From assembly GCF_018873765.1 (NCBI RefSeq), contig NC_057925.1:58974970-59038969 (forward strand): 64,000 nucleotides of DNA. Reading direction: 5' to 3'. The notes beneath the pieces were generated by a model. It ran no database searches, was not told the origin of the DNA, and saw only the letters and a list, made by a program, of their open reading frames with translations. This document shows, in pieces, positions 25,784 to 38,262 of the stretch. The stretch comes from Telopea speciosissima. Taxonomy: Eukaryota; Streptophyta; Magnoliopsida; Proteales; Proteaceae. Position 1 is the first letter of the stretch. The number at the start of each line of letters is the position of its first letter. The translations under genes were made by a program, and so were the position numbers.

Positions 25784-28208
25784 TCACTTGCGTCTTGCTT
25801 TTTTTGTTGACTTTCGACTTTCAATCCTTTCCTTTGCAGCCTCAAATTCTTCTTCAGTGGGTTCAGGATTCGACGGACCCCCATTGTATTTTGCCACCAA
25901 TGAAGAGAACATAGAATCGAACTGTTCTTTCCTCTGGCTTCGGCGCTGAGAAATGACAGAAAATAGATCTGCACCTGCCTGTTCTTTCGATCTGCTTTCC
26001 AAAGATATTCTAGTTCAGACAATTTAATAGCTAAAAAACATATGAACAGAGAATCGATGCTAGACTCACTTTCTCCTCCGTTTAAGAGGATTAGTAGGTG
26101 GTGGTGTTTCAGAAACTTTCTGCGCCCACTTGCGATAGGCTTTGGTTTCCTTCAGCTCTTCTGTAGAGAACAGATAGAAGTGGTTTAACTGTTAGCTATG
26201 CCTCTTTCAAAGCATCCAGAAATGAATAAACAACACCTAAGAATTGGATGTTTCATAAAAGGATGGGTAGAAAAAAGAGTGTGGCCAAGAGAGGTTTTTA
26301 AAACCCATACCAGCTGCTATTGCAGCATCCAGGATATCCTTGAATCGATGTGAATCCAGCGTAGGATCCGAACAGAGCATTGAACAGAAAAGCCTGTTGG
26401 AAAAGAAACACTTTGAATATCAATACCCTGCAAAACAAAACATGGCAAAGGACTGCATCATACCCTTATACCTGTTCATATTACCCAAGTATTTCTGATA
26501 GAGATCCTTCAAATCCTTCACCTCTGAATCCGATCCTCTGTAGTTCACTTCAAACTCTTCAATATCAGCCTCAGTGACCTGCAAGTGATGAAAACAAGTA
26601 CTTCTACCTCGTGCACCCAGAAAATCCTGAGAGTAATAACTTAACCAGATTCTGCGGTTTCTCTCAAACAAATAAAAATGGTGTTACCTCCTTGTACATT
26701 GTTTTGAAATATTCATGTAGATTTTGAGCAACGTCTCCAACAAGGTCCTGGTAATCAAACCAGATACACAAAAACAATATATTTAATTTGCAGAAAATCA
26801 AAGACTAGTTACACGGATGCCACAATGGACATAATTTATGAAGCCACTCACAGCATCATCAACACAACCAGTCTGATCGTAAAGTGCCTTTTTCTCTTCA
26901 TCTCCAAGAATTGATATCACTTTTTGGAGTTGCTGAAATTTCTCTTTGGCTTCCTATAAGCAGAAAACAAGGTACAATTACAAAATAAAATTAACCCCAC
27001 ATGCAACAGTTAACACATAACATCATTAGAAGGTGAAGTTTCACCTCATCATCAGGATTCTTATCCGGATGAAGACGCAATGCCAATTTGTAATACGCTT
27101 TCTTTATTTCCTGTTTAGATGCTGTCCTCTCCACCCCAAGAATCTACAAAGGCATAGGTTAGTAATGTCCATCTCTCGCTCTGTAACAAATTGGAATCTA
27201 CAACTTCCCCAAGAAGAAATGAAGCACAAAATATTTGGCAATTACAGTAAGTTTTAGGAGGGGAGATGGTTACAACAGGCATACACCCTTTCAAGATTAA
27301 TTGTCCACCACAAAAGACTATCGTAGGCATAAATATCCCGGTCATTAATCTTAGAAGATGTTGTGAATAAGCATCAGAACCTCAATTTACATATATTACG
27401 ATAAGTGCAAAATTGAACAACCCTAGGAGAAATGATGAGGAAAGACATGCATCGCTTAGGCCTTGTATCAACTATGACCTCGAATAGAGCTGATTGGTGA
27501 GAAATATCCATGTAGCTTACCCATTTAGTAGGGATAAGGCTGAGTTGTTGTAGACTTAAAACATAACCCTTTGGGATAATCCACAACAAGAATAAGACTT
27601 GTATATTTTATCATGCATCAACTCTGTCCCACCTTTCATTTGTAAATAATTTGCAGAATTGTAACAAAATTGCAACCTTACACTGAAAACTGTGTGCAGC
27701 CAATTTAGGAATGAAAATCAGTTGGAATGCGTGCATTCAAACATAGAACCATCAGCAAACATGATAAATGGGGCGCCTCCTTTTCCGTTAAACCCTCTAA
27801 ATTCCAAAACCAAAACCTATTTTTGACCAAAACTATATATGCCCCATTCTCCGATCGATGTAAGCACCAAAACATCTCTAAAGGTCTACAGATTATGAAC
27901 ATATCAACAGAGAAATCAAAACTTCAGGCATGAATCAGAGAATTTTGGCATTTCAGGTAATCTAGGGCACGGACCCGTAACTTCAGGGCGAATGAAAGCA
28001 TCAAAATTCCACGAGAAAGAGAGAGAAATTAAACTATCTGCTGCAGTAGTATAGAGTATACAGTATAGGAGACAAGTCCATGTAAGGAAGGAGATAGAAT
28101 CACCTCATACAAGCTCTTCTGTTTTGTCGAAGACTGGGTTGCATCATCCTCTTGGGTTTGGTGTTCTTTGTTTTCTTCAGAAACCCTAGATTTCTTCTTT
28201 TTCGCCAT
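25784..28208 (-). CDS. DNAJC9-like J-domain co-chaperone, 8 exons
   Basis: Exons (minus): 28208-28104, 27143-27045, 26953-26852, 26747-26688, 26578-26472, 26393-26311, 26160-26070 and 25991-25784. All are GT-AG with a continuous frame, giving 284 aa. A Lys/Glu-rich N-terminus precedes a J domain (about 33-100) that starts [20 protein letters not shown] and has the essential HPD at 60-62 ([12 protein letters not shown]), so it should stimulate Hsp70 ATPase. The rest follows the DNAJC9/plant 'dnaJ 6' layout: [20 protein letters not shown], then a helical C-terminal part with [20 protein letters not shown] and a basic KSTKKARRK tail that could be a nuclear signal. Human DNAJC9 handles histones H3-H4; that function is inferred here. 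The exon 8 acceptor (AG at 25993-25992) was chosen to keep the family wording. Intron 1 contains an RTE 3' end. Confidence 0.92.
27415..27556 (+). mobile_element. RTE LINE 3' fragment in J-protein intron 1
   Basis: Contains the typical terminal wording of plant RTE elements: AGGAGAAATGATGAGGAAAG, then CTTAGGCCTTGTATC, CCTCGAATAGAGCTGATTGG and finally GGATAAGGCTGAGTTGTTGT. The same string occurs in the RTE copies at 62500-62660 and 63000-63120. Inserted in the opposite orientation to the gene. Confidence 0.8.
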
Positions 28209-28683
28209 TTCTATGGAGAGAAAGAAGATCTGTAAAACAGACAAATCCGATGACTCCTGTGTAAATACGCAATGAAACAAAGAACAAAGGTTTTCCTATC
28301 TATACTCTAATAGATTCACTACTGCAATAACATTCCCGCCATTTTCTTCATTTCTCCCGCCGTAATGCTTCGGTGAGAGGGGGTTTTTTGGGGCATTTAA
28401 ACTTTAATTAAGCCGGAGGAGTTTCTAATAAATTTCCCAATTTTCCAGTTGGAAAAAACGTGAATCCAAAAGATTCTACCATCACACGGAAGTAGACCCA
28501 TCACGCAAGAAATTTTTTTGCCACGTGGAACGGTGGAAGGCTTAAAAAGTTAAACTAAAGTATTAATAATAAAATGGGAGCTACCCCTAGGGTGAGAGGT
28601 TAAGAGTTCAAACCACTTTGGAGCCTATCCACACCCCAATCCCCCTCTATTAAAGCTCTCCAATTTCAAAACAAAATAAGGAA

Positions 28684-28815
28684 ATAATTGTTCTCTATTC
28701 GGGAGTGTGCCTACACCAACACTCTCATGTTATTCTATCTCTCCTAAAAACATCTCCCTAAAATAGGAGGAGAGAGATAGCGCTGGCTACACTCTCTAAC
28801 AGAAAACTACTTCCT
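28684..28815. mobile_element. Fold-back MITE, family M1
   Basis: TTGTTCTCTATTCGGGAGTGTGCC pairs with the complement of GGCTACACTCTCTAACAGAAAAC. The inner arms CTATCTCTCC and GGAGAGAGATAG also pair. Outer bases match the copy at 9658-9842. Confidence 0.65.
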
Positions 28816-29111
28816 AATAATAAAATAGGAAAAAGAATTTAGAAGATTTTTTAAGACAGAGATGGTCATTTCCCTAATAAAATAGGTATTTTAGAATACC
28901 TGTTATGAGGGGTTTTAGAGAGAATTTACATTATAACAATACAAAAATGAGGTATTTTAGAATACCTCTTATTATGAGGAGGTAAAGAGAGGAGGCACCA
29001 AGAGCTGTGTGTTGCATGCGATCAAGTAGCATTCTTTTTTCCTAATAAAATATGTATTTTAGAATACATGTTATGAAGGGTTTAGAGAGGATTTACACCA
29101 TAATATATTGT

Positions 29112-29249
29112 AAAAATGAGGTATTTTAAAATACCTCTTATTATGAGCAATTGTAGAGAAGAGGGGCCAAGAGGCACCAATACTTGAACCTTGGTTTCCA
29201 AGGTAGCAACAGGTAATGTTAACCATTAGACCAACCAAAGTTATTGGTA
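29112..29249 (-). mobile_element. SINE-like module A, best copy with Pol III box candidates
   Basis: On the minus strand TTGGTCTAATGG (29234-29223) resembles an A box and GGTTCAAGTAT (29190-29180) a B box, 32 bases apart as in tRNA-derived SINEs. A CCTCTTCTCT body, the near-palindrome AGAGGTATTTTAAAATACCTC-like segment and a short T-rich end follow. Recurrence at many sites supports a real family. Confidence 0.55.
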
Positions 29250-29846
29250 CTTTATCTTCCAAAAACAAATAATTTGTCTCCAAAGTAATTCACCAAAAAT
29301 CATATAACTCATGTTGGCTTAGGCCAAAGTTGGCCTAGTCTAAGCCTTGTGAAACACTCCACTCGTCTTTGAAACTCTGTCTTAGATTCAAATAGAACAC
29401 CAAAAAGGGGAGGGGGGGAGGGAAAAGACTAGAAACCCACTCACTTAAAATCACTGCAATGCTAGAAACTACAACTGAGGTGGTTAAACAAGGAAATTAG
29501 AAATCCTTAACCACAACATAATTATAGTGGTAACCAATGGAAAAGTGAAACATAAAAAAGGGGTAATGTTTCCTGTAGGGGAGTGTGGCCTCTGCGCATG
29601 GAAGCACATGTGGAAGTATCAACTTGAGCAATATTTCACTTTTCATGGGGTGGGGCGGTTATTCCCCTCTCCCCTCTCTTTGTCTGAGTGCAAGTTTCAC
29701 ACTCTCTCATAGAGTTCTTTGTCCCTAAAAAACACAAGGTATTTAAAATAAGTTTAATCTCCATATGATCATGGTTAGAGATGAAGCATTCAACACTTAA
29801 TGGAATAGAAACGATAAAATACTATTATGACGTTAACATGAAATTT

Positions 29847-32369
29847 TATTTTATTTTTGTTCAAGGACGAAGAAAAATTTTACTAAAAGAAATCGGCAAC
29901 AGAGAAACTCTGGCCGGATGGAAGATTTACAAGGACAGAAGGTGAGTTAGACCACCAAAAACGAGACAAATCAAACCTAGAAACCCCCATAGCAAGGAAA
30001 TGACCCCTTTGACATAGTCTCGGGAAACATGGAAAAAAAAACAAAGGAAAAAGTAGTACAAAGAACTAAAATATCATCAACTACTAACTGTGATGCGCAA
30101 TCCAAAGTGGCTAACGACCTCTAAAGCGCAAGGAAAATCGGGAGGCAATCAGAACAAATCTGCAACTGAGGTAGCTGAAGACTGCTGGCAAGAGTAACAA
30201 CATCGCGAATGGCTAAAGCCTCTAACATAGAAGTCGAACATCCAAAAGATGACCTGTGATGATCCCAGGTTGACGCTGAGAGGAGGGGTGAATTAGGGTC
30301 ACTATAAAAATTTTTCCAACTTGAATGATAGTTCTTTATCACTGCTCTCTGAAACACAAACACTGCAATCCCTGTATCTCTGTTTTACAGCCCTGTGCAC
30401 ACACCGACTGGCTTGGGGCACCCCAATTTTACTAGTCTACAATACGTGTGTTACCTTGCCTCACAACCAATGAATTGGCTAGGCCTCCCAGGTAAACACA
30501 CCCATTCTACAGTCAGATAACACTCTAATCCACATATGTAAAAATAGCAAAGAAGAGATATAGTATTTAACGTGGTTCAGCAATGTGCCTACATTCACGG
30601 TGCAATACCCTAATCAGGGTTTCGTATATTGCACGATACTCAACTAATTTTAGTGACTTCAATCACTCAGGAACTCCAATCCCTGTTTCAGTTTGTGCAA
30701 CCACACAAACGAGGGCAACAACCCCAATCTCTATGCAAGCCCCCACTTGATAGAGTTACAATAACATAAAAAATTCAACAATGTAAATCCCTTCCCAAAA
30801 ATTTTGCCAACAAGACTTAGAAAGATTCCATAGGCTTTCAACTCAAAGACAACAACCAAGAACAAAATATTGGGATTTACTAAAGAGGATTATCTCTTTC
30901 AGGGTAATAGCACAGCAAGCACCTCCTCTAGAACGTCCTCAAAAAGTCGCACAACTCACAGCAAGCACGGAACTCATGAAAACACCACCTTCCTGGTTAT
31001 TCGTGCACACCTCTCCATCTGAGCAATTTTTGACATTTTTCTTCTTACAAGGACGTTCTCCTCTCTGTGAATTCAACGCACTTTGCAGCACCCAAATCCG
31101 AGTTCAGATGGCCGAGATATGCCTTTCCGAAGATGGATGCTCCGAATTAGGAAATAGATGACAAATCCGTAAATAAGAGGATTTTTCGTGACAAACAGAA
31201 CATAATGAAACCCATTTTGACGTTGCTAGAGCATTATTTTCTCTCAATGATGTCATGCTGATGTCAACAAGTTTTTGAAAAACGCATTTTTACCTTATTG
31301 CAAAGATTGTGCTTATAACTTCAACCACTTAGAATGTACTAAATGGAATCTCAATCGCATGTGAACCATATGAATCTTACACTGGAGTAGAACCTTGTAT
31401 ATACACCAAAACTTAAATCACTATGGTGTGACGCACGTGAATAATAAACCATGTGCCGAGCCACTAAAAAGCTAGGCGCAAGCATCTCTAGCGCCAACCC
31501 TTCTTTGCCCAACTATATGCCTTTAAATTGGAATCCGACCCATAGATCTTGATCCAATGGTCCGAAACATTCTGGAACTTCACCAAATTAAAGGGAAAAT
31601 ACTGTTTAAAGTATACCACTTAAAAAAATAAGCCAAAATTTTGGCTAAGTATGGAAAAATCGTTCTTCTTCAGATTTGCTCCGTTTTCGCGCAACAATGT
31701 AAAAATTCATGTAACTTCCTCATACGACGTCCAAATGATACGAGACTAGTTGCGTTAGAACCGTAACTCGACGAACTACAAATCTTATGAAGAGTCCTTC
31801 ACCCAGTTCTGCCATTATCACTTTCAAAAATAGCTTCAAAGTGGACCCTGTTGTGCAATCCTATGAAATCACAACTTTTGATGTACGAAACCTTCACCTG
31901 CTGCTTCAAGCCTTTGCCACACACTTCTTAGGGACCACATATACTGAAAATAGTCATCCTCCATGCTTGGATACCGCTGTAACTCTACCAAAAGATCAAA
32001 CTACCATTGATACTATGTAGAAGCCCGTTTGACCATTCCAACTCTACCAAACCACCAATAGCTGCTGCCACAATACCAATATGACTGAATACGTTGCCAA
32101 CAATGACAACAACACTCCACACACTTCAGTGGACAAACAACCTGCAACGAGCTACCATAAAGACTCCTGAAGAATCGAACAGAATAACCCCACGCCAGCC
32201 TTTAGAAGAACTGGCAGACCACGTACCATCAGTAATAGCACAAGCACAATGCAAAGGTATACTCAAGGGAGGGCATGGATCAGCCAACTTTACATTCGGT
32301 AGCGAGTGAGAAGATCGAAGTCCAACAATGCTTTTCTCCAAGAACAAATAAAAAACAGATATTAGAGTG
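29847..32369 (-). mobile_element. 5'-truncated L1-type LINE, split by a solo LTR
   Basis: The minus strand encodes an RVT_3-type RNase H in two pieces. 32145-32300 has ACAITDGTWSASSSKGWRGV and GVFMVARCR. 30130-30256 has GCSTSMLEALAIRDVVTLAS and ICSDC. A 3' UTR and A-rich tail (T-rich 29847-29862 on plus) follow. TGAAATTT occurs at both outer edges (29839-29846 and 32370-32377), a likely target duplication, and the flanks continue as one repeat module D across the insertion. The two RNase H pieces are separated exactly by the LTR at 30257-32139. Confidence 0.75.
30257..32139. mobile_element. Solo LTR or non-autonomous LTR element (1.88 kb)
   Basis: Starts TGATGATCCCAGG, ends GGACAAACA, and is flanked by ACCTG on both sides (30252-30256 and 32140-32144). 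Removing it together with one ACCTG joins the two halves of the LINE RNase H in frame, which confirms the borders. Inside are LTR-like phrases such as AGAGGAGGGGTGAATTAGGG and TAACGTGGTTCAGCAATGTG. No gag or pol coding was seen, so a solo LTR is most likely. Confidence 0.8.
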
Positions 32370-33479
32370 TGAAATTTCGAATATCCAAATTGCCTTCTAT
32401 TATACAAAGATCGAACCAAACTCTCATTCTAATTAGGGCAAAATTATCAGCCGTATTATTTGATCACAGCTCCATTGGTTAGACTGAGCATGACCAAAAT
32501 AGAACACCTCTTTAGAGAATTCTAGAGACTTTAGAGACATGACATAAATAATTTCTGTTTGATTTAAGTTCATTATTATTCTTATCGGTTCGTTAGAATT
32601 GGTATCTATTAGTTTTCATCTCCTTAAAACAAACACTTTGTCTCCAAAGTAATTAATCCAAAGTCAAACCATGTTGGCTTAAGCTAAAGTTGGTCCAGTC
32701 CAAGCCCACTGAAACACCTATTCTTCTTTGAACTTCTCTCCTAGATTCGAAGAGATAAATCCATCAGACCAATCCCCCCCCCCCCCCACCCCACTCCCTC
32801 TTCCCAAAAAAAAATTAGAAATCCACTTTTACTTAAAATCACTGCTGTGCTACAAACTACACCTGAGATGGATAAACAAGGAAATTATAAACTCTTAACC
32901 ACAACCACAATTATACTGGTAACCAATGGAAAACTTAAACATACAAAAAACGGGTAGTGTTTCCTGTGGGGAAGTGTGGCACCCGAGTGCGCGGGGGCCA
33001 ATGGGAATATATGTGAAAGCATCAACATGGGCGACATCTTGCTTTTCATGGGGTGGGACAGGCCCCCTCCCCCCAGTGTTTGGGCTCAAACACTACACTC
33101 CCCCACCCCATCCCATAGGGTTTTTTTTCCCAAAAAAATGGTGACTGAAAAAACACTAAGGTATTTAAAATAGGTTTAATCTCCATATGACCATGGCCTG
33201 TTGTAAGAAGCATTCAACACTTACATGGTATAGAAACGACAAAACACCATTATGACATTGATATGAAATCGACGTAAGTCTAAAATTTCAATTACCCAAA
33301 CTATCTTCTATTGTACAAAGATCGAACCAAACTCTCATTCCAATTAGGGCAAAATCATCAGTCCAATTATTTGGTGATCAATAGTTCCATGTAACTAGTG
33401 TTTGGTTACACTGATCACCTGAATAAAACACCTCTTTAGGGAAGTTTAGAGACTTTAAACATACAATATAATTTTCATT

Positions 33480-34390
33480 TGACTTAAATAAGGAAAATTA
33501 CAAGATTATTAGGATTGAGTTTATCAGATTACCCCTCTAATTCTTACCAAAAAAAAGATTACTCCCTAATGTTTTGTTTAACTAAATTACTCAAAACAAA
33601 GATGAGAGTTACAAACTACCCAAAACTATGCCTCACCCTTGTCATCTATCTTTTTCAAACATTTTTTCCCCTAACCAAGGTTGGGTTTCCGGTTTTTTGC
33701 CGTTCTCTCTCTCTCTCTTTTTTTGGTACCATATTGTTTGACGTTTTACGTCGTTTATAACCCATATTGTCAGTTTCTGCTCGACTCTAAGGGTGTGAAA
33801 TGATCAGTTTCTTTCTGATTTTGATCATTTCAAAAGTTTTTTTTTCGGAATTGAGAGCTTTATATATATATTTTGAATAGAGGGGGGATCGAATCAGGGA
33901 GGGGATAAGGTACCAACCAGGAGACTCAAACTCGAGACCTCCTAGTGAGCATGGGCATGAAGCGCACCACGGCTCACCAACTGAGCTAGGCAGTTGTAAA
34001 GTTTTTTGCATGCATCGCGACCAAAATCGAAGCTAAACCGTTAAAGTGAGATTTGGTTTCGATCTTATTCAATTGGAATTTTTTATCGATTTGGTTTACC
34101 AGGCTCTTATGGGGTTGGTACCCATTTTATTTTATTTTTTTGTTTTTTCCATTTATATAGATAAGATATAAAACAATGAAACAAACAAGTCTTTTATTGG
34201 TTCGATTTTGTTTTGATCAGTTTTTCGGTTTCGATCCTCACATAGTCCATCCTAGGGCTTGGATTTTCAGGTTTGTAAACATCAATATCGGTTTCCAGAT
34301 TGATCCCACCCGTTTCCAAGGAATCAGCTAAATTCAGGGTTTTAGGAATCAATATTGGATTGACCAACAGATATTTCAATACCTAAGTGA
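33480..34390 (+). repeat. Segmental repeat, copy 1 (partner at 40085-40870)
   Basis: Contains, in order, GGAAAATTACAAGATTA, an ACCCAAAACTATGCC phrase, CACTCTAAGGGTGTGAAATG, a tRNA-like SINE (33885-34010), CTAAACCGTTAAAGTGAGAT and the AACAAACAAGTCTTTTATTGG phrase. The same order is found about 6.6 kb downstream. A partial third copy of the first part lies at 35260-35470 and a fourth at 38580-38700. Confidence 0.65.
33885..34010 (-). mobile_element. tRNA-like SINE insertion in the segmental repeat
   Basis: On the minus strand TAGCTCAGTTGG (33988-33977) is a near-perfect A box and TCGAGTTTGAGTCTCC (about 33935-33920) a good B box. Intervening sequence is too long and unpaired for a functional tRNA. 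Confidence 0.6.
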
Positions 34391-34453
34391 TACCGGACAT
34401 AGGGTAAAATGGTCAAAATAATATCCGTAGGAATTAAAAAACAAATAAATAAA

Positions 34454-34575
34454 TAAGAGGTATTATGTAATACCTCAGCTTGTGGAAGAGCACCTATACC
34501 AATACTAGATCCTTGGAATCCAAGGGAGCACAACAAAGGTTTTTTCCATTAGAGCAACCAAGGGTATTGGTATGT
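34454..34575 (-). mobile_element. SINE-like module A copy
   Basis: AAGAGGTATTATGTAATACC, then CCAATACTAGATCC and GAGCAACCAAGGGTATTGG, in the same order as 29112-29249. Confidence 0.5.
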
Positions 34576-34953
34576 AAAAATCCTAAAGCAAACAATTTGT
34601 CTCCAAAGTCCGGTTATATAGTTGTATAACCCATGTTGACTTTGGCTAAAGTTGGCCCAAAAATAAGTGAGAGGCATTTTAGAATAGTTCCATGTAACCA
34701 GTGCTTGGTTATAGTAAGCATGACCCGAATAGAACCTTTCTTAGGGAGCTGTAGAGACTTTAAACACAAATAATTTTCATTTGACTTAATTTCATTATTA
34801 GAATAAATATGACTACTTAGATGCATCGAAAATTTTAAATTTTTAACAAAAGAAAAGAATTGATGCGGCAAAGAACAAAAAAATTGACAACCACCACATG
34901 TGAAAGAGACAATTCCTTCTATACTAATGTGGCAAATAAGGGTGGAAAATGAT

Positions 34954-35092
34954 TAAAAAATTGAGGTATTTTATAATACCTCTTTTAAGGGTTATTGATG
35001 GTCTTGGTACCAATTCTTGATCCCTGGTCCTCAAAGGAGCACATTGAATTTGACCATTGAGGCAACCAAAGGTAATGGTGTGTATTGTTTCT
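34954..35092 (-). mobile_element. SINE-like module A copy
   Basis: TTGAGGTATTTTATAATACC, CCAATTCTTGATCCCTGG and GAGGCAACCAAAGGTAATGG in the standard order. Confidence 0.5.
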
Positions 35093-35097
35093 AAAAG

Positions 35098-35250
35098 AAA
35101 TACTATATAGGGTTCATGTTCTCTGTGCCGTAGCATAGGTTGTGCCCAAACACATGGGCCTGTCACTCAGGGGGGTAGGATGATCATTGTGCCCACCCCC
35201 ATGTGTCTGGGCGCAACCTGCGCCCCTGGCAGAGAGAACATTCTCCCTAA
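35098..35250. mobile_element. Fold-back MITE, family M2
   Basis: GGGTTCATGTTCTCTGTGCC...GGTTGTGCCCAAACACATGG pairs with the complement of CCATGTGTCTGGGCGCAACC...GGCAGAGAGAACATTCTCCC. Arms of about 60 bp, loop near 35160-35195, AT-rich flanks. Confidence 0.65.
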
Positions 35251-36309
35251 TATATATATAAACCTACCTAATGTTTTGTTTAATTAAGTGACCCAAAACA
35301 AAGATCGGTATTACAAAACTATCCAAAATAATGCCCCACCCTCATCACCTATCTTTTTGTAAACATTTTTTGCCCCAGATTAAGATTGGGTTTTCGTTTT
35401 TTATCGTTCTCTGTTCTTTTTTTTGCCGCTTCTGTTACCATTGTCGTTTTTGTTATTGCTAACTAAAAAAACCGATGTGGCAAACAAGGAAAAGTTCACT
35501 ACCACGTGTGAATAAAGAAACAATTCCTTGTGTCTTGATGTAGCGAACAAGGTTGGGAGAGGATAAATACCTCTTTAGAAGGGTTATCATAGGACTTTAA
35601 GGTACCAATACTTGATCCCTAGTTCCAAAGATAAAATACCTTAAGATTTTAACCATGAACCGAGTTTCCCTTCACCCACGGTGATTGGGATTCCATTCAC
35701 CGAGGGGCGGGAGAGGGTGGGAATGGGTATCGGAAGGATATTTTGGAACATAATTAGTACTAAAACCCAAGGGGGGAAGATGTATTTAGAATACTTCGGT
35801 GGCTTAAGAATTTATAAGCAACCGAAGGTATTGGTGCAAATCATTCCTAAACTAATATATTTGTGTTCAAAAGATCAAAAGGATTCACCATTAACCCCCT
35901 TTGACTACTCAACATAAAATCTTTGTATTTTTCAGAGATTTCAAATGTTTGAGTCAATCTTGATTTTTGTGTTTTCTTTTAGGTCTAAGTTTCTCTCCAC
36001 CACCAGATGTATAGATTCCCACCATCCTAGGGTTGGCAAACCCCTCATAGATTTGAGTATTTTCCCCAAAATACCCTCCCATACCTCTATGCGTATCTGA
36101 ACCCACCTCAATGAAAGAAAATATTCACCGTGGCTGAAGGGAAACTCACTCAGTTTCTGTTAGGAATGTGACGGTTCACAAATTTGTAAATTGGGTTCTT
36201 TCCATCCCATGTTATAATCCTGTTGCCACACAAGAGAAGCCACATAGAAGCTTACCCAAACAATCACTAAATAATTGCCTTTCATGTTGTCCATCCAAAG
36301 TCTTGGATT

Positions 36310-37110
36310 TCACTCCGATCTAATTTGAATCGATCTGAAATCAGCTGAATCAATGGTTTTAGGAATTGGTATCAGATCGGCTGACACCAATACCAATACC
36401 AATACCAAATCGATTGTACAGTACGAAAAAGGGTAAAATGGTCAAAATAATATTAGCATCGGTCTCTTTGAGGGCAAAAACACACGATATGGCCGACACA
36501 AATTGATACATATTACTATTAGTATTGGTTTCGAAAATGTCTGATACCGTGAACTAGAGTCCTGTATGATAACACTTTTGTTTCTGGATCATGTTTCTAT
36601 TTTACAAAATAACTTTTGGTATTTTTGTTCTTGAGCTAAATTTTTGGGCAAAAAAACGTGTTTATTTTGTCCAGCAATTTCTACGTCTGAAACTTCCATA
36701 AATTTACAAAACATCATTAAATACCCAGAAGGAAAAAAAAAAAAAAACAAATATGTCGATGGTGGTGGTGGTGGTGGTGGTAGTAGTGGCGATAGTATCA
36801 ATAGTCCTTTACGAAAAACACTCAATGTATCCAAATTTTTTGGATGGGATGTCAATGGGTTTCTCCGCCTTCTCTGTCTAAAAAAAACATTAAGATTGAC
36901 AGAGAGAACAAATAAGTAATAGTAAGATTGATTATTAATGTACCATGTTTGATATGCCAGGGAAATTCTGATGTGGCAAATAAAATAGGAAATGCTGATG
37001 TGGCAAACAAGGATAAGCTACCGACTCCATATAATTAAGAAAGAGACAATTTTATTGGGGGCTGACATGGCAAACAAGGAAAAGCTCTAAGGATTTTTAT
37101 TTTTAAAAAA
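36310..37110. other. Gene-free repeat stretch
   Basis: GATCGG/GGTATCAG-type repeat (36310-36550), an A-run and a (GGT)n microsatellite at 36758-36781, then D-type GATGTGGCAAACAAG phrases at 36960-37080. No coding evidence. Confidence 0.5.
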
Positions 37111-37240
37111 ATGAGGTATTTTAGAATACCTCTTAAGAGGGTTTGAGAAGAGGGTTTCCACCATACCAATACTTGATCCTCAGGTTTCCAAGGAACAAAC
37201 AACAAGGATTTGACCCTTAAAAGAGTAACCAAAGGTATTT
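37110..37240 (-). mobile_element. SINE-like module A copy
   Basis: AAATGAGGTATTTTAGAATAC, CCAATACTTGATCC and AGTAACCAAAGGTATT in the standard order; flanked by modules D (left) and B (right). Confidence 0.5.
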
Positions 37241-38117
37241 CTAATCGCATTAAAACAAACAATTTGCCGGTAAAGTAATTCATCCAAAGTCCAATTATGA
37301 AGTTGTATAAGCCATGTTGGCTTAGGCTAGACCTAGCTTGAATAAAAAAGAAAACCCCCAAAAAAACCTAAGAACCCACTCACTTAAAATTCATAGAAAA
37401 GTGAAACATAAAAAATAGTTGATTAGAAAACAAGGCATTTTAGAATCATATTTGGAAAGGGCTGAGTTGTTCGAATCGAGTCAAAATTTTAAAAAACTTG
37501 GTCAAGAGTCGTGTAGATTAGGTCATTTACATGGCAAAGAAAAGATAAAACATCATTATGACATTGACATAAAGTTGACATAAAGTTGAAATCTTGATTA
37601 TCCAAATTACCTTCTACTATACAAAGTTCGAATCAAATTGTCATTCCAATTAGGGCAAAACTATCAATCTGATTATTCAGTGACAACTACATGTAACCAA
37701 TGCTTGGTTACATTGAGTATAACCTGAATAGAACACCTCTTTAGGGAACTCTAGAGACTTTAGACACAAATAATTTTCATATGGCAAATGAGATGGGTCA
37801 CAATTTTTAAAATTTTTAACATAAGAAAAAAGTTGATGTGGCAAACAAGAAAAAGTTCACAACCACTGATAATTTATTGTGTGTTAATGTGTAAACATGG
37901 ATGAGAGAAGATATAACATGGCTGATTACATGAAATATTCAATATTTACGTGGCATAGAAACTATAAAACATCATTATGATCGAAATTGACATAAAAGTG
38001 GAGTAAATATGAAATCTTGATTATCTAAAATACCTTCTATTAAATATAGTTCGAATCAAACCGTCAATCTAATTAAGGCAAAACTATCAATACGATTGTT
38101 CAATGGTAACTGCACGT

Positions 38118-38262
38118 AAAAAAAATGAGGTATTTTATAATACCTCTTGTTTGGGTTGTGACAAGTGGTTCTATAGTACCAATACTTGATCCTTGGTTCT
38201 CTAAGTCCAGCAACTTAAGATTCTGACCATTGAAGCAATCAAAGGTATTGATGTGTATTGTT
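38118..38262 (-). mobile_element. SINE-like module A copy
   Basis: ATGAGGTATTTTATAATACC, CCAATACTTGATCCTTGG and GAAGCAATCAAAGGTATTG. An M1-like hairpin remnant follows at 38270-38450. Confidence 0.5.

Noticed and set aside
30121..30363. A stand-alone protein-coding gene at 30.1-30.4 kb
   Set aside because: It is the second half of a LINE RNase H followed by solo-LTR sequence, not a host gene.
33977..33988. Possible tRNA genes (A/B boxes at 29.2, 33.9, 40.5 and 41.8 kb)
   Set aside because: Box spacing fits, but acceptor stems, anticodon arms and CCA-side pairing are missing. They are SINE heads.
36589..36919. ORFs with poly-Gly or poly-Pro/poly-Phe stretches
   Set aside because: Produced by the (GGT)n microsatellite and neighbouring A-run.
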